From the NCBI GenBank assembly GCA_044869805.1, contig JBIOXV010000072.1, positions 1-64,000 of the forward strand: a stretch of 64,000 nucleotides of DNA, in the 5' to 3' direction. A program made the position numbers and the translations under genes. The notes beneath the pieces are model-generated. The model ran no database searches. It was not told where the DNA came from and saw only the letters and a program-made list of their open reading frames with translations. Origin of the DNA: CAWDVR01 sp044869805. Lineage in GTDB: Bacteria; Acidobacteriota; Thermoanaerobaculia; Multivoradales; SZUA-115. Shown in pieces: positions 52,027-60,302 of this stretch (the stretch's first letter is position 1; every line of letters begins with the position of its first letter).

Positions 52027-53240
52027 GCGGCCCTCCCGTTGCGGCTCGCGGGCCAGCTCTCGCCGTGCAGCACGCAGCCCGAGGCCCGGCAGTCGTGACT
52101 CGTGGCATCGGCGAAGCCCAGCGCCACCAGGTCGCGCAATCGCCGCTGCTTGAAGTCGAGCAGGCCTTCCCCGCCGCCCAGATCGGTCTGCGGCCGGTAG
52201 ACGTGGACGGTCATCTTGCGGTAGCGGTCGGCCTCGACCAGCCGCTGGTAGACCCGCCGTCCGTGGCGCAGGAGCTGCTTCGCCACGGGCAGGGAGGCGT
52301 GCTCCACGCTTTCGGTCTCCAGCAGCTCCAGGGTCTGCGTGATGCCCTCGGCCAGCGCCACGTCGTGGCGCACCCGCGCCGCCCAGATGATGGCGAACAG
52401 GCGGAAGAAGCTGTCGAGGCTCGACGGCTGGTCGGTCAGCGGGATGTTCTCGATCAAGGGGTCCAGGAAGATCACGTGGATGGTCTCGGCGCCGTCGTCG
52501 ATCGCCGGCTTCATCGGCGTGTTGAGCAGCACTCCGCCGTCGACGTAGGGCACGCCGTCGATCGCCACCGGCGGGAAGATGCCCGGCAGGGCGGTCGAGG
52601 CCAGCACCGCGTCGACGCCCACGGCGCCGGCGATCTCCTGCTTGTCGAACAGCCGCAGCACTCCGAGCTTCCAGTTCGAGGCGGCGATGGTCAGCGTCTT
52701 GTCCGAGGCCGCGAGGCCCTGGAGGTCGATGGTGGCGGCGGCCAGATGGGTGAACGGCGACTCGGAGATGAAGGCGGAGAGGTCGAGCAGCGACAGCACG
52801 CGCGACTCGAGCGGGGCGTCGGAGGCGAGGAACTGCCCGCCCTTGACCAGGCCAATGGAGCCGAGCTCGACGGCGTCGCGGCCAAGGGCCAGCAGCGAGT
52901 CGAGGGGGTGCAGCAGGCAGCCGGGGTCGAAGAACTGGAAGGGCGCCCCGCGCAGGCGGTAGACGCCGTTGCCGCAGCGCTCCAGCGTGTCGGCGATCCT
53001 TTCGAGCCAGATCCGCTCCAGCTCGGCCACCACCTCGCCGGCCGGGCGCCCGGGCCGCGAGGCCATGTAGGTGGCGTTGTAGGCGCCGACCGAGGTGCCG
53101 GTGTAGATCCCCGGGTCGATCGGCTGGAAGCCGGTGCCCGGCGAGGCGCCGGCGGCGAGCGCCTTGAGCACGCCGACCTCGTAGGCACCGTTGGCGCCGC
53201 CGCCGGAGAGCACCACGCCCGTCGTCCGGTCGGTGCTCAA
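52023..53240 (-). CDS. Patatin-like phospholipase (copy 2)
   Basis: This is a 405-residue paralogue of the adjacent patatin, from a recent tandem duplication that kept the order of all motifs: oxyanion loop GGGANGAYEVG, nucleophile Ser50 in GTSVG (48-52) and the dyad Asp in YVDGGVLLN. Both share the C-terminal RYRKMTVHVYRPQT-type strand and the final F-A-D-A region. The start is TTG, overlapping the upstream TGA as TTGA. The long frame before it is a shadow of the upstream gene. Two coupled acyl hydrolases suggest different acyl chains or a heteromer. Confidence 0.88.
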   Translation of the reverse strand: MSTDRTTGVVLSGGGANGAYEVGVLKALAAGASPGTGFQPIDPGIYTGTSVGAYNATYMASRPGRPAGEVVAELERIWLERIADTLERCGNGVYRLRGAPFQFFDPGCLLHPLDSLLALGRDAVELGSIGLVKGGQFLASDAPLESRVLSLLDLSAFISESPFTHLAAATIDLQGLAASDKTLTIAASNWKLGVLRLFDKQEIAGAVGVDAVLASTALPGIFPPVAIDGVPYVDGGVLLNTPMKPAIDDGAETIHVIFLDPLIENIPLTDQPSSLDSFFRLFAIIWAARVRHDVALAEGITQTLELLETESVEHASLPVAKQLLRHGRRVYQRLVEADRYRKMTVHVYRPQTDLGGGEGLLDFKQRRLRDLVALGFADATSHDCRASGCVLHGESWPASRNGRAA

Positions 53241-54478
53241 AACGGCTCCCCCGTCTTCACCCACTCGGGGATCGCGGCCTCGTCCAGCCAGTTCTGGACC
53301 TGGCGCCAGGTCAAGAGCGAGCCGGTGATCATCGTGTAGTACTGGTCGAAGTGGAAGACCAGGAAGAACTCCTCGAGCTGCCGGCGCGAGATGCAGAGCT
53401 GCCGGCTGGCCTGGCCCAGGGTCGCCAGGTTCAGCAGGTCGATCGAGGTGAACACCGGGTCGAAGCCGCCGGGCCGTCCGGGGAGGCCCTGGAAGGCGGC
53501 GTGCAGCGGCTCGAGCAGGCGGTTCGCCCGGCCCAGGGTGAGGAGCTCCGCCGCCTTGAAGCCCCAGTCGATGGGATCGAGCGAGAGGTTGAGGATCTTG
53601 GTCGGCCGGTTGACCACGAACGGCATGCGCACCCAGGTCGAGCCGTCGGCGCGCACCGTGAAGGTGAAGAGCTGGAAGCCGGCGTCGAACTGGCCCGGGC
53701 CGTAGGCCAGCACGCTGTCGTCGTGGCTCGGCTTGAGCATCGCGTAGCCGAACTGGAAGCGGCCCTCGAACCCGGGTCGGGGGTCGAGCGTGTCCTCGAC
53801 GAAGGCCGGCGAGAGGATGATGTACTGCGCCTCGGGTAGCGGGAAGGCGACCTTCGGCAGGTCCGGGTTGAGCGGGAAGGAGAGCACGAAGTTGAAGATC
53901 CGTACTCGCGCCACCACCCACTCGTAGCGGGCCCCCAGCTCGCGCTGGTCGACGATGGTGAACTGCTGGCCCTCGGGGAAGCGGCCGATCTCGCCCGTCG
54001 CACGCAGCTTGTAGTAGAGCTGCTGGAAGCCGAAGCCCTCGCGGGTGACGTAGCTTTTCGGGCACCAGGAGAGCAGGTCGAAGGGCGCCGGCAGGCCGGC
54101 CGGAGCGTCGCCGGTCAGCCACTGCGGCAGCCGGAAATCGCTCACCCGCATGAAATAGTGCAGCGCGAACTCGCGCACCTCGCGCGCCCACAGCTCGACC
54201 TCGAGCGCCTTCGGCTGGTCGTAGAACACCAGCGGCACGTCGCCCATCACCGGCAGCGGCCCGGCGGCGAGCGGCACGGTGTCGAAGAAGGCGTAGCTGT
54301 ACTCGGGGCGGTTGAACACCCGGGTGAGCTCGAAGCGGTCGGCGATCGACCCCGTGGCGTCGGCCTGCCGCCACCAGTCCATGATCGCCACCCCCTGGGC
54401 CAGGCAGCGATCCACGTTGTCGAGCAGGTTGCGCTCCTCCCAGCTGAAGCCGGCGGGCCCGGCCGGCGCGGCGCTCAT
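53237..54478 (-). CDS. Protein of unknown function in the lipid cluster
   Basis: The protein has 413 residues, with no signal peptide or membrane helix. I do not recognise the family. It is rich in aromatic residues and looks beta-rich in the middle (FNFVLSFPLNPDLPKVAFPL, FTFTVRADGSTWVRMPF). It has a helical C-terminal part with RLCISRRQLEEFFLVFHFDQ. The ATG overlaps the stop of the upstream barrel gene and its stop overlaps the first patatin-type start, so it is firmly part of the operon. It may be a partner or regulator of the patatins. No catalytic motif is visible. Confidence 0.65.
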   Translation of the reverse strand: MSAAPAGPAGFSWEERNLLDNVDRCLAQGVAIMDWWRQADATGSIADRFELTRVFNRPEYSYAFFDTVPLAAGPLPVMGDVPLVFYDQPKALEVELWAREVREFALHYFMRVSDFRLPQWLTGDAPAGLPAPFDLLSWCPKSYVTREGFGFQQLYYKLRATGEIGRFPEGQQFTIVDQRELGARYEWVVARVRIFNFVLSFPLNPDLPKVAFPLPEAQYIILSPAFVEDTLDPRPGFEGRFQFGYAMLKPSHDDSVLAYGPGQFDAGFQLFTFTVRADGSTWVRMPFVVNRPTKILNLSLDPIDWGFKAAELLTLGRANRLLEPLHAAFQGLPGRPGGFDPVFTSIDLLNLATLGQASRQLCISRRQLEEFFLVFHFDQYYTMITGSLLTWRQVQNWLDEAAIPEWVKTGEPF

Positions 54479-55818
54479 GGCCAGGGCCCTCCCGCCAAAC
54501 CGCCGCCCCACGCCACACTGGCCGTGGCCGCGCCGCCCGTGATCGCGCTGGCTCGGGCCGCGCCGGCGAGCGCGCGATAGCGCCCGTCGGGGTCCTCGAG
54601 GCGCAGCACGTAGGAGTTGGCGAGGGTGCGCGGCTGCACGCTGACCACCGAGTTCATGCTCATGATGCCGGTGGCGCCGGCGAATTCGCCGCTGCCGCCG
54701 AGGATGGGGCCGAAACCGCCGAAGCGGAACACCGGCAGCAGCATGCCGGGAAGCGAGCTGCGGAAGGAGCGCCCCTCGATCATGTCGGCCTCGACCGTGC
54801 CCAGGCTGCGGCCCTCTCCATCCTGGAGCTGGAACACGCCGCACCGGGTCTGGATCGGGGTGAGGCCGCAGAGCGCCAGCGGGTTGAACGACAGCCGGGC
54901 CGCGACCGAGCCCACCGCCCGGCCCTTCTCGGTGCGGCTGGCGAGCCGGCCGGCCCCGGCGTCGCAGTCCAGCCCGGCGGCGAGCAGCCGCTCGTAGACG
55001 TTCGAGCCCAGGATGCCCTCGGTCAGCGACAAGCGGAGGGTCACCGGGTGCGCGGGATCCACCTCGCCCAGGAAGGTCAGGTAGGTGACGCCAGGCTCGG
55101 GGCCGGCGCCGGGCGGCAGGGGCGGCAGCGGAGCGCTCGCCAACAGGCCGCCCGCGGGGTCCATCACCCGCGTCATCACCCCCAGGGCCAGCACGCCGCC
55201 GGGCTCGATGGCACCGCTCGCCACCACCGTGCCGGCGAGGCCGGCGAGCGCGCCCCAGCCCTCGGTCAGGTCGAGAACGAAGGCCGCGCCCACCGTCGCC
55301 GGCCCACCCGGGCCGGTGACCCTGGCCTGCGGCAGGGTGCGGCCGGTGCCGTAGGCGCGGAAGCCGTCGGCGCCGCCCCGAAACCGCAGCTCCCACTCGA
55401 AGACCTCGAAGCGTTGCGAGGTCCGCGGGTCGTGCGGGATCACGGGCACCGGCGGGAGCTGCCCCGGATGGCCGACATAGCCCTCCGGCACCAGCCGCCA
55501 GCCCACGCTCACCGTGGCGGCCGCGCCGCCGGCACGGTTCTCGCCTGTGAGCCGCCCGCCGGCATCGCTGGTGACGAGCGCGAAGCGGTCGAGCTGGGCC
55601 TCGGCGCGGAAGCCGTCGCTCCCCTCGCGGCAGCTCGTCGAGAGCAGCAGCGGGAAGTAGGCCGCCTTCTCCAGCAGCGCGGTTACCGGGCCGATGTCGA
55701 AGGTGGAGACGGCATGGATCGCCTCCGACACGCAGGGCAGCGAGCCCAGCGCCTGGAGCAGGGAGGGGGTCTGCTCCGAGCAGGCGGCGTTCGAGGCCTG
55801 GCCGTCCATCGTCGCCAC
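54475..55818 (-). CDS. Double barrel-like protein (copy 1)
   Basis: The protein has 447 residues and is a paralogue of the gene just upstream. Two beta-rich halves each hold a dirigent/allene-oxide-cyclase-like turn. The clear one is near the C-terminus, GGFGPILGGSGEFAGATGIM, followed by SMNSVVSVQPRTLANSYVLR. The first half has the weaker equivalent LAGLAGTVVASGAIEPGG. The N-terminal 60 residues contain three Cys. There is no signal peptide. It probably binds or isomerises a hydrophobic compound. The compound is unknown. Stops and starts overlap with the next gene (ATGA). Confidence 0.7.
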   Translation of the reverse strand: MATMDGQASNAACSEQTPSLLQALGSLPCVSEAIHAVSTFDIGPVTALLEKAAYFPLLLSTSCREGSDGFRAEAQLDRFALVTSDAGGRLTGENRAGGAAATVSVGWRLVPEGYVGHPGQLPPVPVIPHDPRTSQRFEVFEWELRFRGGADGFRAYGTGRTLPQARVTGPGGPATVGAAFVLDLTEGWGALAGLAGTVVASGAIEPGGVLALGVMTRVMDPAGGLLASAPLPPLPPGAGPEPGVTYLTFLGEVDPAHPVTLRLSLTEGILGSNVYERLLAAGLDCDAGAGRLASRTEKGRAVGSVAARLSFNPLALCGLTPIQTRCGVFQLQDGEGRSLGTVEADMIEGRSFRSSLPGMLLPVFRFGGFGPILGGSGEFAGATGIMSMNSVVSVQPRTLANSYVLRLEDPDGRYRALAGAARASAITGGAATASVAWGGGLAGGPWP

Positions 55819-55819
55819 C

Positions 55820-57193
55820 CTAGCCGCCGGCGCTCGCCGTGAGGCGGCGGAAGCGCCCCTCGGGGTCCTGGAAGCGGAAGATGTAGAGGTTGGAGAACGT
55901 GCGCGGGAAAAAGGACAGCAGGCCGTTCATCGACAGCATGCCGGCGGCGTCGGCGAACTCGCCGCTCCCGCCCTGGATGGGGCCGAATCCGCCCACCCGG
56001 TAGAGCGGCGCCGGCGTCCCGGGGATGGGGGTCGGCAGGCCACGGCCTTCGACCAGGTCGGCGCGAAGGGTACCGAAGCCGCGCCCCTGCTCGGCGTCGA
56101 AGAGCTCGAAGAGGCCGCCGCTGGTCTGCGCCGGGATCGGCACCGGCTCGTTGAGGGGGAAATGCAGGATCGAGCTGGCGCGGCCGACCAGCTTGCCGGT
56201 GCGCACCTGGCTCACCGGGCCGCGCCCGGGGAGCACGGCGAAGTCGAGGTCCACGGCGCGCAGGCGCTCGTAGAGCTCGATTCCTTCGAGCCGCCCGTCG
56301 GCCGCCACCCTGAGGCGCGAGGGGCGGTCCGGGTCGGGCTCGGCGGCGAGCACCATGAAGGTGGCGGTGGGGTCCGGGAAGGGCTGCGGCTCGATCGGCG
56401 GCAGCGGCCCGTCGGTGAGGAGCTTCCCCGACGGGTCGAGGATGCGGATCATGATGTTGAGGTCGAGCGCGTTGGGCGGCGTGATCACACCGTTGACCAC
56501 CATGATGCCGCTGTGCCCCGCGAAGCGGCCGAAGCCCTCGAGCACGTCGATCACCGCGCCGATCGCCAGCGACAGGCCGCGCGGGAAGTTGGGGAAGGTG
56601 CGGCCGGAGCCGAAGCCGTGCACACCGGTGCCGCCCGAGTCGTCGAAGAGGAACTCGCCGTTGAGCATCTCGAAACGCTGCGAGGCGAGCGGGTTCAGGA
56701 TGGTCTGCGGCGGGTTGGTGTAGGGGTTGGCCGGGTAGTCCCAGGGGATCGGCGTCCAGCGGATGCGCACCGTGGCGATCGGCTTGCCCACGGTGTTGGT
56801 GGCCAGGAGCTGGCAGGCGGCCTCCCCCACCGTAGTCTGGAAGCGCAGCGGCCCCTCGTTGACGTCCACCGCCGCGAGCAGCGGGCCGATGCCGGCCTCG
56901 GCCAAGAGCGGCACCTTGGCGGCGGCGCCGAGCACGGTTTGGAGCAGCGAGAGCGGGAACGGCAGCGTGGCCTCGATCGGCACGTCCGGGGTGGCCGGGT
57001 TGGGCACCGAGAACAGCGAGAAGAAAGCCGAGCGCATGGCGCGCTCGACCACCTCGAGCCGATAGGTCGCCGGGTCGGCCCCCCGCGGCACTTCGGGGGG
57101 CGCCGGCAGCAGGGCCGGGAAGGGCTCGGCCCGAGCTCCGGAAAAGGCTGCTTCAGCCGCTGGGAACGCCACCACCACCTCCACTCTCGGCAT
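55820..57193 (-). CDS. Double barrel-like protein (copy 2)
   Basis: The protein has 457 residues from ATG 57193. A GTG 12 codons earlier is possible. It is paralogous to the next gene, best at the end: GGFGPIQGGSGEFADAAGML against GGFGPILGGSGEFAGATGIM, then PRTFSNLYIFRFQDPEGRF. The first half has its own turn, GFGRFAGHSGIMVVNGVITP, clearer than in its paralogue. So each protein seems to hold two barrels of the dirigent/allene-oxide-cyclase type. No secretion signal is visible. The 163 bases before it could hold an internal promoter, but I see no good boxes. Confidence 0.7.
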   Translation of the reverse strand: MPRVEVVVAFPAAEAAFSGARAEPFPALLPAPPEVPRGADPATYRLEVVERAMRSAFFSLFSVPNPATPDVPIEATLPFPLSLLQTVLGAAAKVPLLAEAGIGPLLAAVDVNEGPLRFQTTVGEAACQLLATNTVGKPIATVRIRWTPIPWDYPANPYTNPPQTILNPLASQRFEMLNGEFLFDDSGGTGVHGFGSGRTFPNFPRGLSLAIGAVIDVLEGFGRFAGHSGIMVVNGVITPPNALDLNIMIRILDPSGKLLTDGPLPPIEPQPFPDPTATFMVLAAEPDPDRPSRLRVAADGRLEGIELYERLRAVDLDFAVLPGRGPVSQVRTGKLVGRASSILHFPLNEPVPIPAQTSGGLFELFDAEQGRGFGTLRADLVEGRGLPTPIPGTPAPLYRVGGFGPIQGGSGEFADAAGMLSMNGLLSFFPRTFSNLYIFRFQDPEGRFRRLTASAGG

Positions 57194-57356
57194 CCGCCGA
57201 AAGGTGAATCGGCAAGCACCACCACGCACGCCACCCGCGCGCCGGCTGGCCGCGAGTCAGCGTGCGGCTCCCGCTCGCCCTCCGAGCCGAGCGCCATCCT
57301 CCCGGCCCGGGGGCTCCGCACGGACCGGCCGGCCGGCCGATCCTGGAGCGCGCCGC

Positions 57357-57761
57357 TCAGCCCTTCTTAGAGCCTTCGATCTGCTTCTTGTCGTCCTTGG
57401 CGGCGATGTCCTTGAGCGTCTGGTTGATCCGCTCCAGCATCAGCACCTGCGCCCGCTCGGCCTGGGCCGTGTCCTTCTCGTACTGCTCGCAGGTCAGGGC
57501 GAGCCGGCAGAGGACGAAGTAGCAGACGCGCAGGTATCTCGCCTCCACCCCCGCGAACTTCGCGGGGTTCTCGCGCATCTCGCGGGCCAGCACGAACGCC
57601 GTAAAGTCCGTGTCGGTCATGTCTTCCGAGGTGGCGACCGACTTGCCATCGATGATGATGCGCTCGATGTCCGGGACGTACGGCCCCACCGTCACGATCG
57701 AGTACTGCACGACCTTCAGATCACAGCCGCTCAAACTTTGATCGCTGCACGAGCACGCCAT
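57357..57761 (-). CDS. Small Cys-containing protein of unknown function (short form)
   Basis: The protein has 134 residues starting at ATG 57761, which has the best ribosome site of the region (AAGGAGG eight bases before). It opens MACSCSDQSLSGC and contains YSIVTVGPYVPDIERIIIDG, a helical segment with FVLAREMRENPAKF, and a Lys-rich C-terminal helix. Five Cys hint at a metal or disulphide site. I do not know the family. The same frame is open upstream to 58157, so it could also be the end of a longer protein. Confidence 0.6.
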   Translation of the reverse strand: MACSCSDQSLSGCDLKVVQYSIVTVGPYVPDIERIIIDGKSVATSEDMTDTDFTAFVLAREMRENPAKFAGVEARYLRVCYFVLCRLALTCEQYEKDTAQAERAQVLMLERINQTLKDIAAKDDKKQIEGSKKG

Positions 57762-58157
57762 GGCCCTGTCCTCCTTCGATTTGTTTTCCGACGATCGGCA
57801 AGCGGCGCCGCCGCGCACGGCGCCACCTATGGAACGGATTTCCGCGGCGCCGCCGGACGCGGCGCCCGTAGGTTGGAAGCTCGGATATGCCGGGGGCGGT
57901 GCCGGCCCAGACGGCAGGAGCGGCGGCGGGGCCCACGAGGGGGCCGCACCGGCGCCCGGCAGCCGGGACGCGGCCTGCGCCACCTGGGTCAAGGCCCCGA
58001 GGCCCAGCGCCATCATCCGCAGAGGGAGCTGCATGGCCTCGAGGCCGAGCCGCAGCAGGCCCTCGGCCCACGAGCCTCCGGGCTCGCCCACCGGCCCCCA
58101 GCCGGCTCCTCCGGCCGGGCCCGGCGCCTGCGATCCGCGCTCGCCCCAGGCACTCAT
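57357..58157 (-). CDS. Alternative long form of the small Cys-containing protein
   Basis: An ATG at 58157 overlaps the stop of the pseudokinase gene as ATGA, the pattern used all along this operon. It runs without a stop into the small Cys-containing protein, giving 266 residues. The added 132 residues hold an amphipathic helix (GLLRLGLEAMQLPLRMMALG) like those of phasins, then a Pro/Ala/Gly-rich stretch. Either the first gene lost its stop and fused, or both forms are made from two starts. Confidence 0.45.
   Translation of the reverse strand: MSAWGERGSQAPGPAGGAGWGPVGEPGGSWAEGLLRLGLEAMQLPLRMMALGLGALTQVAQAASRLPGAGAAPSWAPPPLLPSGPAPPPAYPSFQPTGAASGGAAEIRSIGGAVRGGAACRSSENKSKEDRAMACSCSDQSLSGCDLKVVQYSIVTVGPYVPDIERIIIDGKSVATSEDMTDTDFTAFVLAREMRENPAKFAGVEARYLRVCYFVLCRLALTCEQYEKDTAQAERAQVLMLERINQTLKDIAAKDDKKQIEGSKKG
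57770..57776 (-). promoter_or_regulatory. Strong internal ribosome-binding site
   Basis: AAGGAGG on the minus strand, eight bases before ATG 57761, lies inside an open reading frame. It argues that the 134-residue short form is translated on its own. Confidence 0.7.
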
Positions 58158-59842
58158 CGCCGCCTCCCTCCCCAGATCAAGAACCCGCCGAGCACCCCGA
58201 GGAGCGCCACCGCGGCTCGCTCCGCCCACGGCCCGAAGGCCGCGGTCGAGCCGGAATAGGTCGCGAGCAAGACCACGGCCACCATCGCGCCGACAGTCGC
58301 CAGGGCGAGCACCGACCGATCCTTGCGCCGCCGCTCGGCGGGCGGCTCGGTCATCTCGAGCTTCACCGAGAGCCGCCCCTCGGCAGCCATGGTGAGGAGC
58401 TCGTTCATGCGTTCGGGGAACGCCAGCATGGCGCCCGCGTAGCGGCCCATGAGCTGCTGCAGCTCCTCGCCCTTGAGCATCTGGAAGACCTCCCCCATGC
58501 CGCTCGCCAGCCGCTGGCGCTCCAGGCCCTCGCGCAGCGGGTCGCCGTCGGGAACGAGCCGCCGCGCCACCACCGCCAGCCTGGCGATGCCGCGGTACAC
58601 GGCGACCAGGTGGGGCTGCGGAGCGAAGCCCAGCTCCTGGGCCGAGCGCCAGTAGAGGAAGAGATAGCCGGCGAGGTCGTCGCGGGCGGCGAAGCCGCCG
58701 TCGCGATACGGCACCAGTTGGCGCAGGCGCTGGCGGAGCTCCGCGGCGCGCTCCCGCGGCGCGCCGGAAACCTCGCGTAGCAGGGCGTCGGCCGCGCGGT
58801 CGGGATCGTGCGACGCCACCGCCACCAGGTGTTCCCAGACGTTCTGCTTCACCTGTCCGGGAATGGCAGCGAAGGTGGCCCCGGTCCACAGCAGCTCGCG
58901 GCTCGGCAGCACCAGCACGTCCTCGGCCCGCAGGTCCTGCGGGAACGCCGGCCCGAAGCAGGCCTGGCGCAGCCAGGCCTCGCACAGGCGCACCGCCAGC
59001 TCGGTGACCGAGGGCGTGGCGGCCGGAGTCTGGGCCCCGGCAGGTGGCGACGAGGCCGCCGCCAGCACCTCGGCCAGCGTCACTCCCGCCGGGGCCGCGC
59101 GGGTCAGCACCCCGCGGCTGCAGAAGCCCGGGAAGGTGCGCGGCGCCGACAGGCCGATCCCGGCCGCGCCGCGATCGCCGCGCAGGGCCTCGAGCGCCGC
59201 GGCCTGGCGGACGAGGTCCGCCTCCACGGCCAGGGCCGCGACGAAATCGTCGATCGCCGGAGCCAGGCGGGCCGCGTCCAGCCCGCGCGTGGCGAGCGCC
59301 GGGCCGAGCAGGGAAAGGAGGGGCAGGTCGCGCGCCAGCTCCGCTTCGAGGTCGGCGCGCACCACGCGCACGATGACGGGGACACTCTCCCCGGGCGCTG
59401 GCTCGCCGGGCACCACCGAGTCGGGCCTGACCTCTGCCCGGTGCTGCTGGTAGACCAGGGTAGCCTCGAAGGCGTCGTCGTCGAAGACCTCGAAGGCCTC
59501 CTCGGGCGTCCTCCCCAGCTCACGGAGGAGGAGGGCGCGAACCGCCGGCGCCGGCATCGGCGGCACTGCCTCGGGCAGGGTGGCGAGAGTCTGGCAGTCC
59601 GCCTCGACGAGGAGGTCGAGGCGAGAGCCGAGGTAACGACCGAACGCCGTGAACACCGGGCCCAGATCGGCCAGCGCTTCGCGCAGCCGTAGGGCCGGGC
59701 CTTCCTCGCTCGCGGCCCGCGGCCAGGGCGCGACACGCCGCGGTAGGGCGCGACGCGTGGGGGCGAAGCCCGCGAGGCGACCCTCGACAGCCTCGCGTCG
59801 CGAAGGCTCGCCCGTTGCTGGCCACCGGCTTCGGTGTTGCAT
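58154..59842 (-). CDS. Degenerate UbiB/ABC1-type pseudokinase with two membrane helices
   Basis: The protein has 562 residues. Residues about 50-150 follow the ABC1/UbiB opening (LREALADLGPVFTAFGRYLG, then PEEAFEVFDDDAFEATLVYQQ), but the KxGQ lysine is replaced (TAFGR). The VAVK lysine is lost (VIVRVVRADLEAELARDL), and the HADxHPGN and DFG motifs are absent. It cannot be a normal kinase. The C-terminus keeps the family's tail of two membrane helices (about 515-535 and 540-556). It lies two genes from an intact UbiB kinase, so it may regulate or anchor that kinase. The first 45 residues are Arg-rich and the true start could be later. Confidence 0.7.
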   Translation of the reverse strand: MQHRSRWPATGEPSRREAVEGRLAGFAPTRRALPRRVAPWPRAASEEGPALRLREALADLGPVFTAFGRYLGSRLDLLVEADCQTLATLPEAVPPMPAPAVRALLLRELGRTPEEAFEVFDDDAFEATLVYQQHRAEVRPDSVVPGEPAPGESVPVIVRVVRADLEAELARDLPLLSLLGPALATRGLDAARLAPAIDDFVAALAVEADLVRQAAALEALRGDRGAAGIGLSAPRTFPGFCSRGVLTRAAPAGVTLAEVLAAASSPPAGAQTPAATPSVTELAVRLCEAWLRQACFGPAFPQDLRAEDVLVLPSRELLWTGATFAAIPGQVKQNVWEHLVAVASHDPDRAADALLREVSGAPRERAAELRQRLRQLVPYRDGGFAARDDLAGYLFLYWRSAQELGFAPQPHLVAVYRGIARLAVVARRLVPDGDPLREGLERQRLASGMGEVFQMLKGEELQQLMGRYAGAMLAFPERMNELLTMAAEGRLSVKLEMTEPPAERRRKDRSVLALATVGAMVAVVLLATYSGSTAAFGPWAERAAVALLGVLGGFLIWGGRRR

Positions 59843-59864
59843 CGTTCGTTTCCTCGCCGTCCGC

Positions 59865-60278
59865 CTACTTCGCCGGGGGCATCGGCCCCCAGCCGCACGG
59901 CCCCCCGGCCGAGGGCTGTGCGCCGCTGCACCCGCAGCCCGAGCCGCCGGGGATCAGGCTCGAGAACGCCGAGGTCGTCCAGCGCACGGCGTCGGCCGAG
60001 AGGCCGGCCCAGCGGCCGGGGTCCAGGGCGGTGGCTGGGTTCAGCAAGTCGAAGGCGAGGTCCACGGCCCGCCTCTGCAACCGATCACCGGACTCGAAGG
60101 TCTGCCGCAGCGTGCCCCCGAGCTGGCCCTCGGCCGCCTGCGCCACCGAGCCCAGGCCGGTGGTGGAGGCATCCGCGGGGCCGGGGACCGGCCGCTGCAC
60201 CAGGTTGAGGAGTTGCTGAGCGCCATAGAGGGAGAGCGCCCAGGAGAAGCTGTTGAAGGACTTTGCGAGCTCTCGCAT
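59865..60278 (-). CDS. Small phasin-like protein
   Basis: The protein has 137 residues. The N-terminal 80 match the start of the dehalogenase fusion 9 kb away: MRELAKSFNSFSWALSLYGA, then GQLGGTLRQTFESGDRLQRR. The helices are amphipathic, with a hydrophobic face (FSWALSL), as in phasins and other granule-surface proteins. The C-terminus is Gly/Cys/Pro-rich (GGSGCGCSGAQPSAGG). There is no signal peptide. I infer binding to a lipid or granule surface from amphipathicity alone. The ribosome site AGGAGAAC precedes ATG. It sits between the intact UbiB kinase and the pseudokinase. Confidence 0.68.
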   Translation of the reverse strand: MRELAKSFNSFSWALSLYGAQQLLNLVQRPVPGPADASTTGLGSVAQAAEGQLGGTLRQTFESGDRLQRRAVDLAFDLLNPATALDPGRWAGLSADAVRWTTSAFSSLIPGGSGCGCSGAQPSAGGPCGWGPMPPAK

Positions 60279-60302
60279 CGGAGTTCTCCTTTGTTCGCGA
60301 TC

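Noticed and set aside
57762..58157. A separate gene ending before the small Cys-containing protein
   Set aside because: There is no stop codon between the two parts, so a separate product would need one. It is given instead as an alternative long form.
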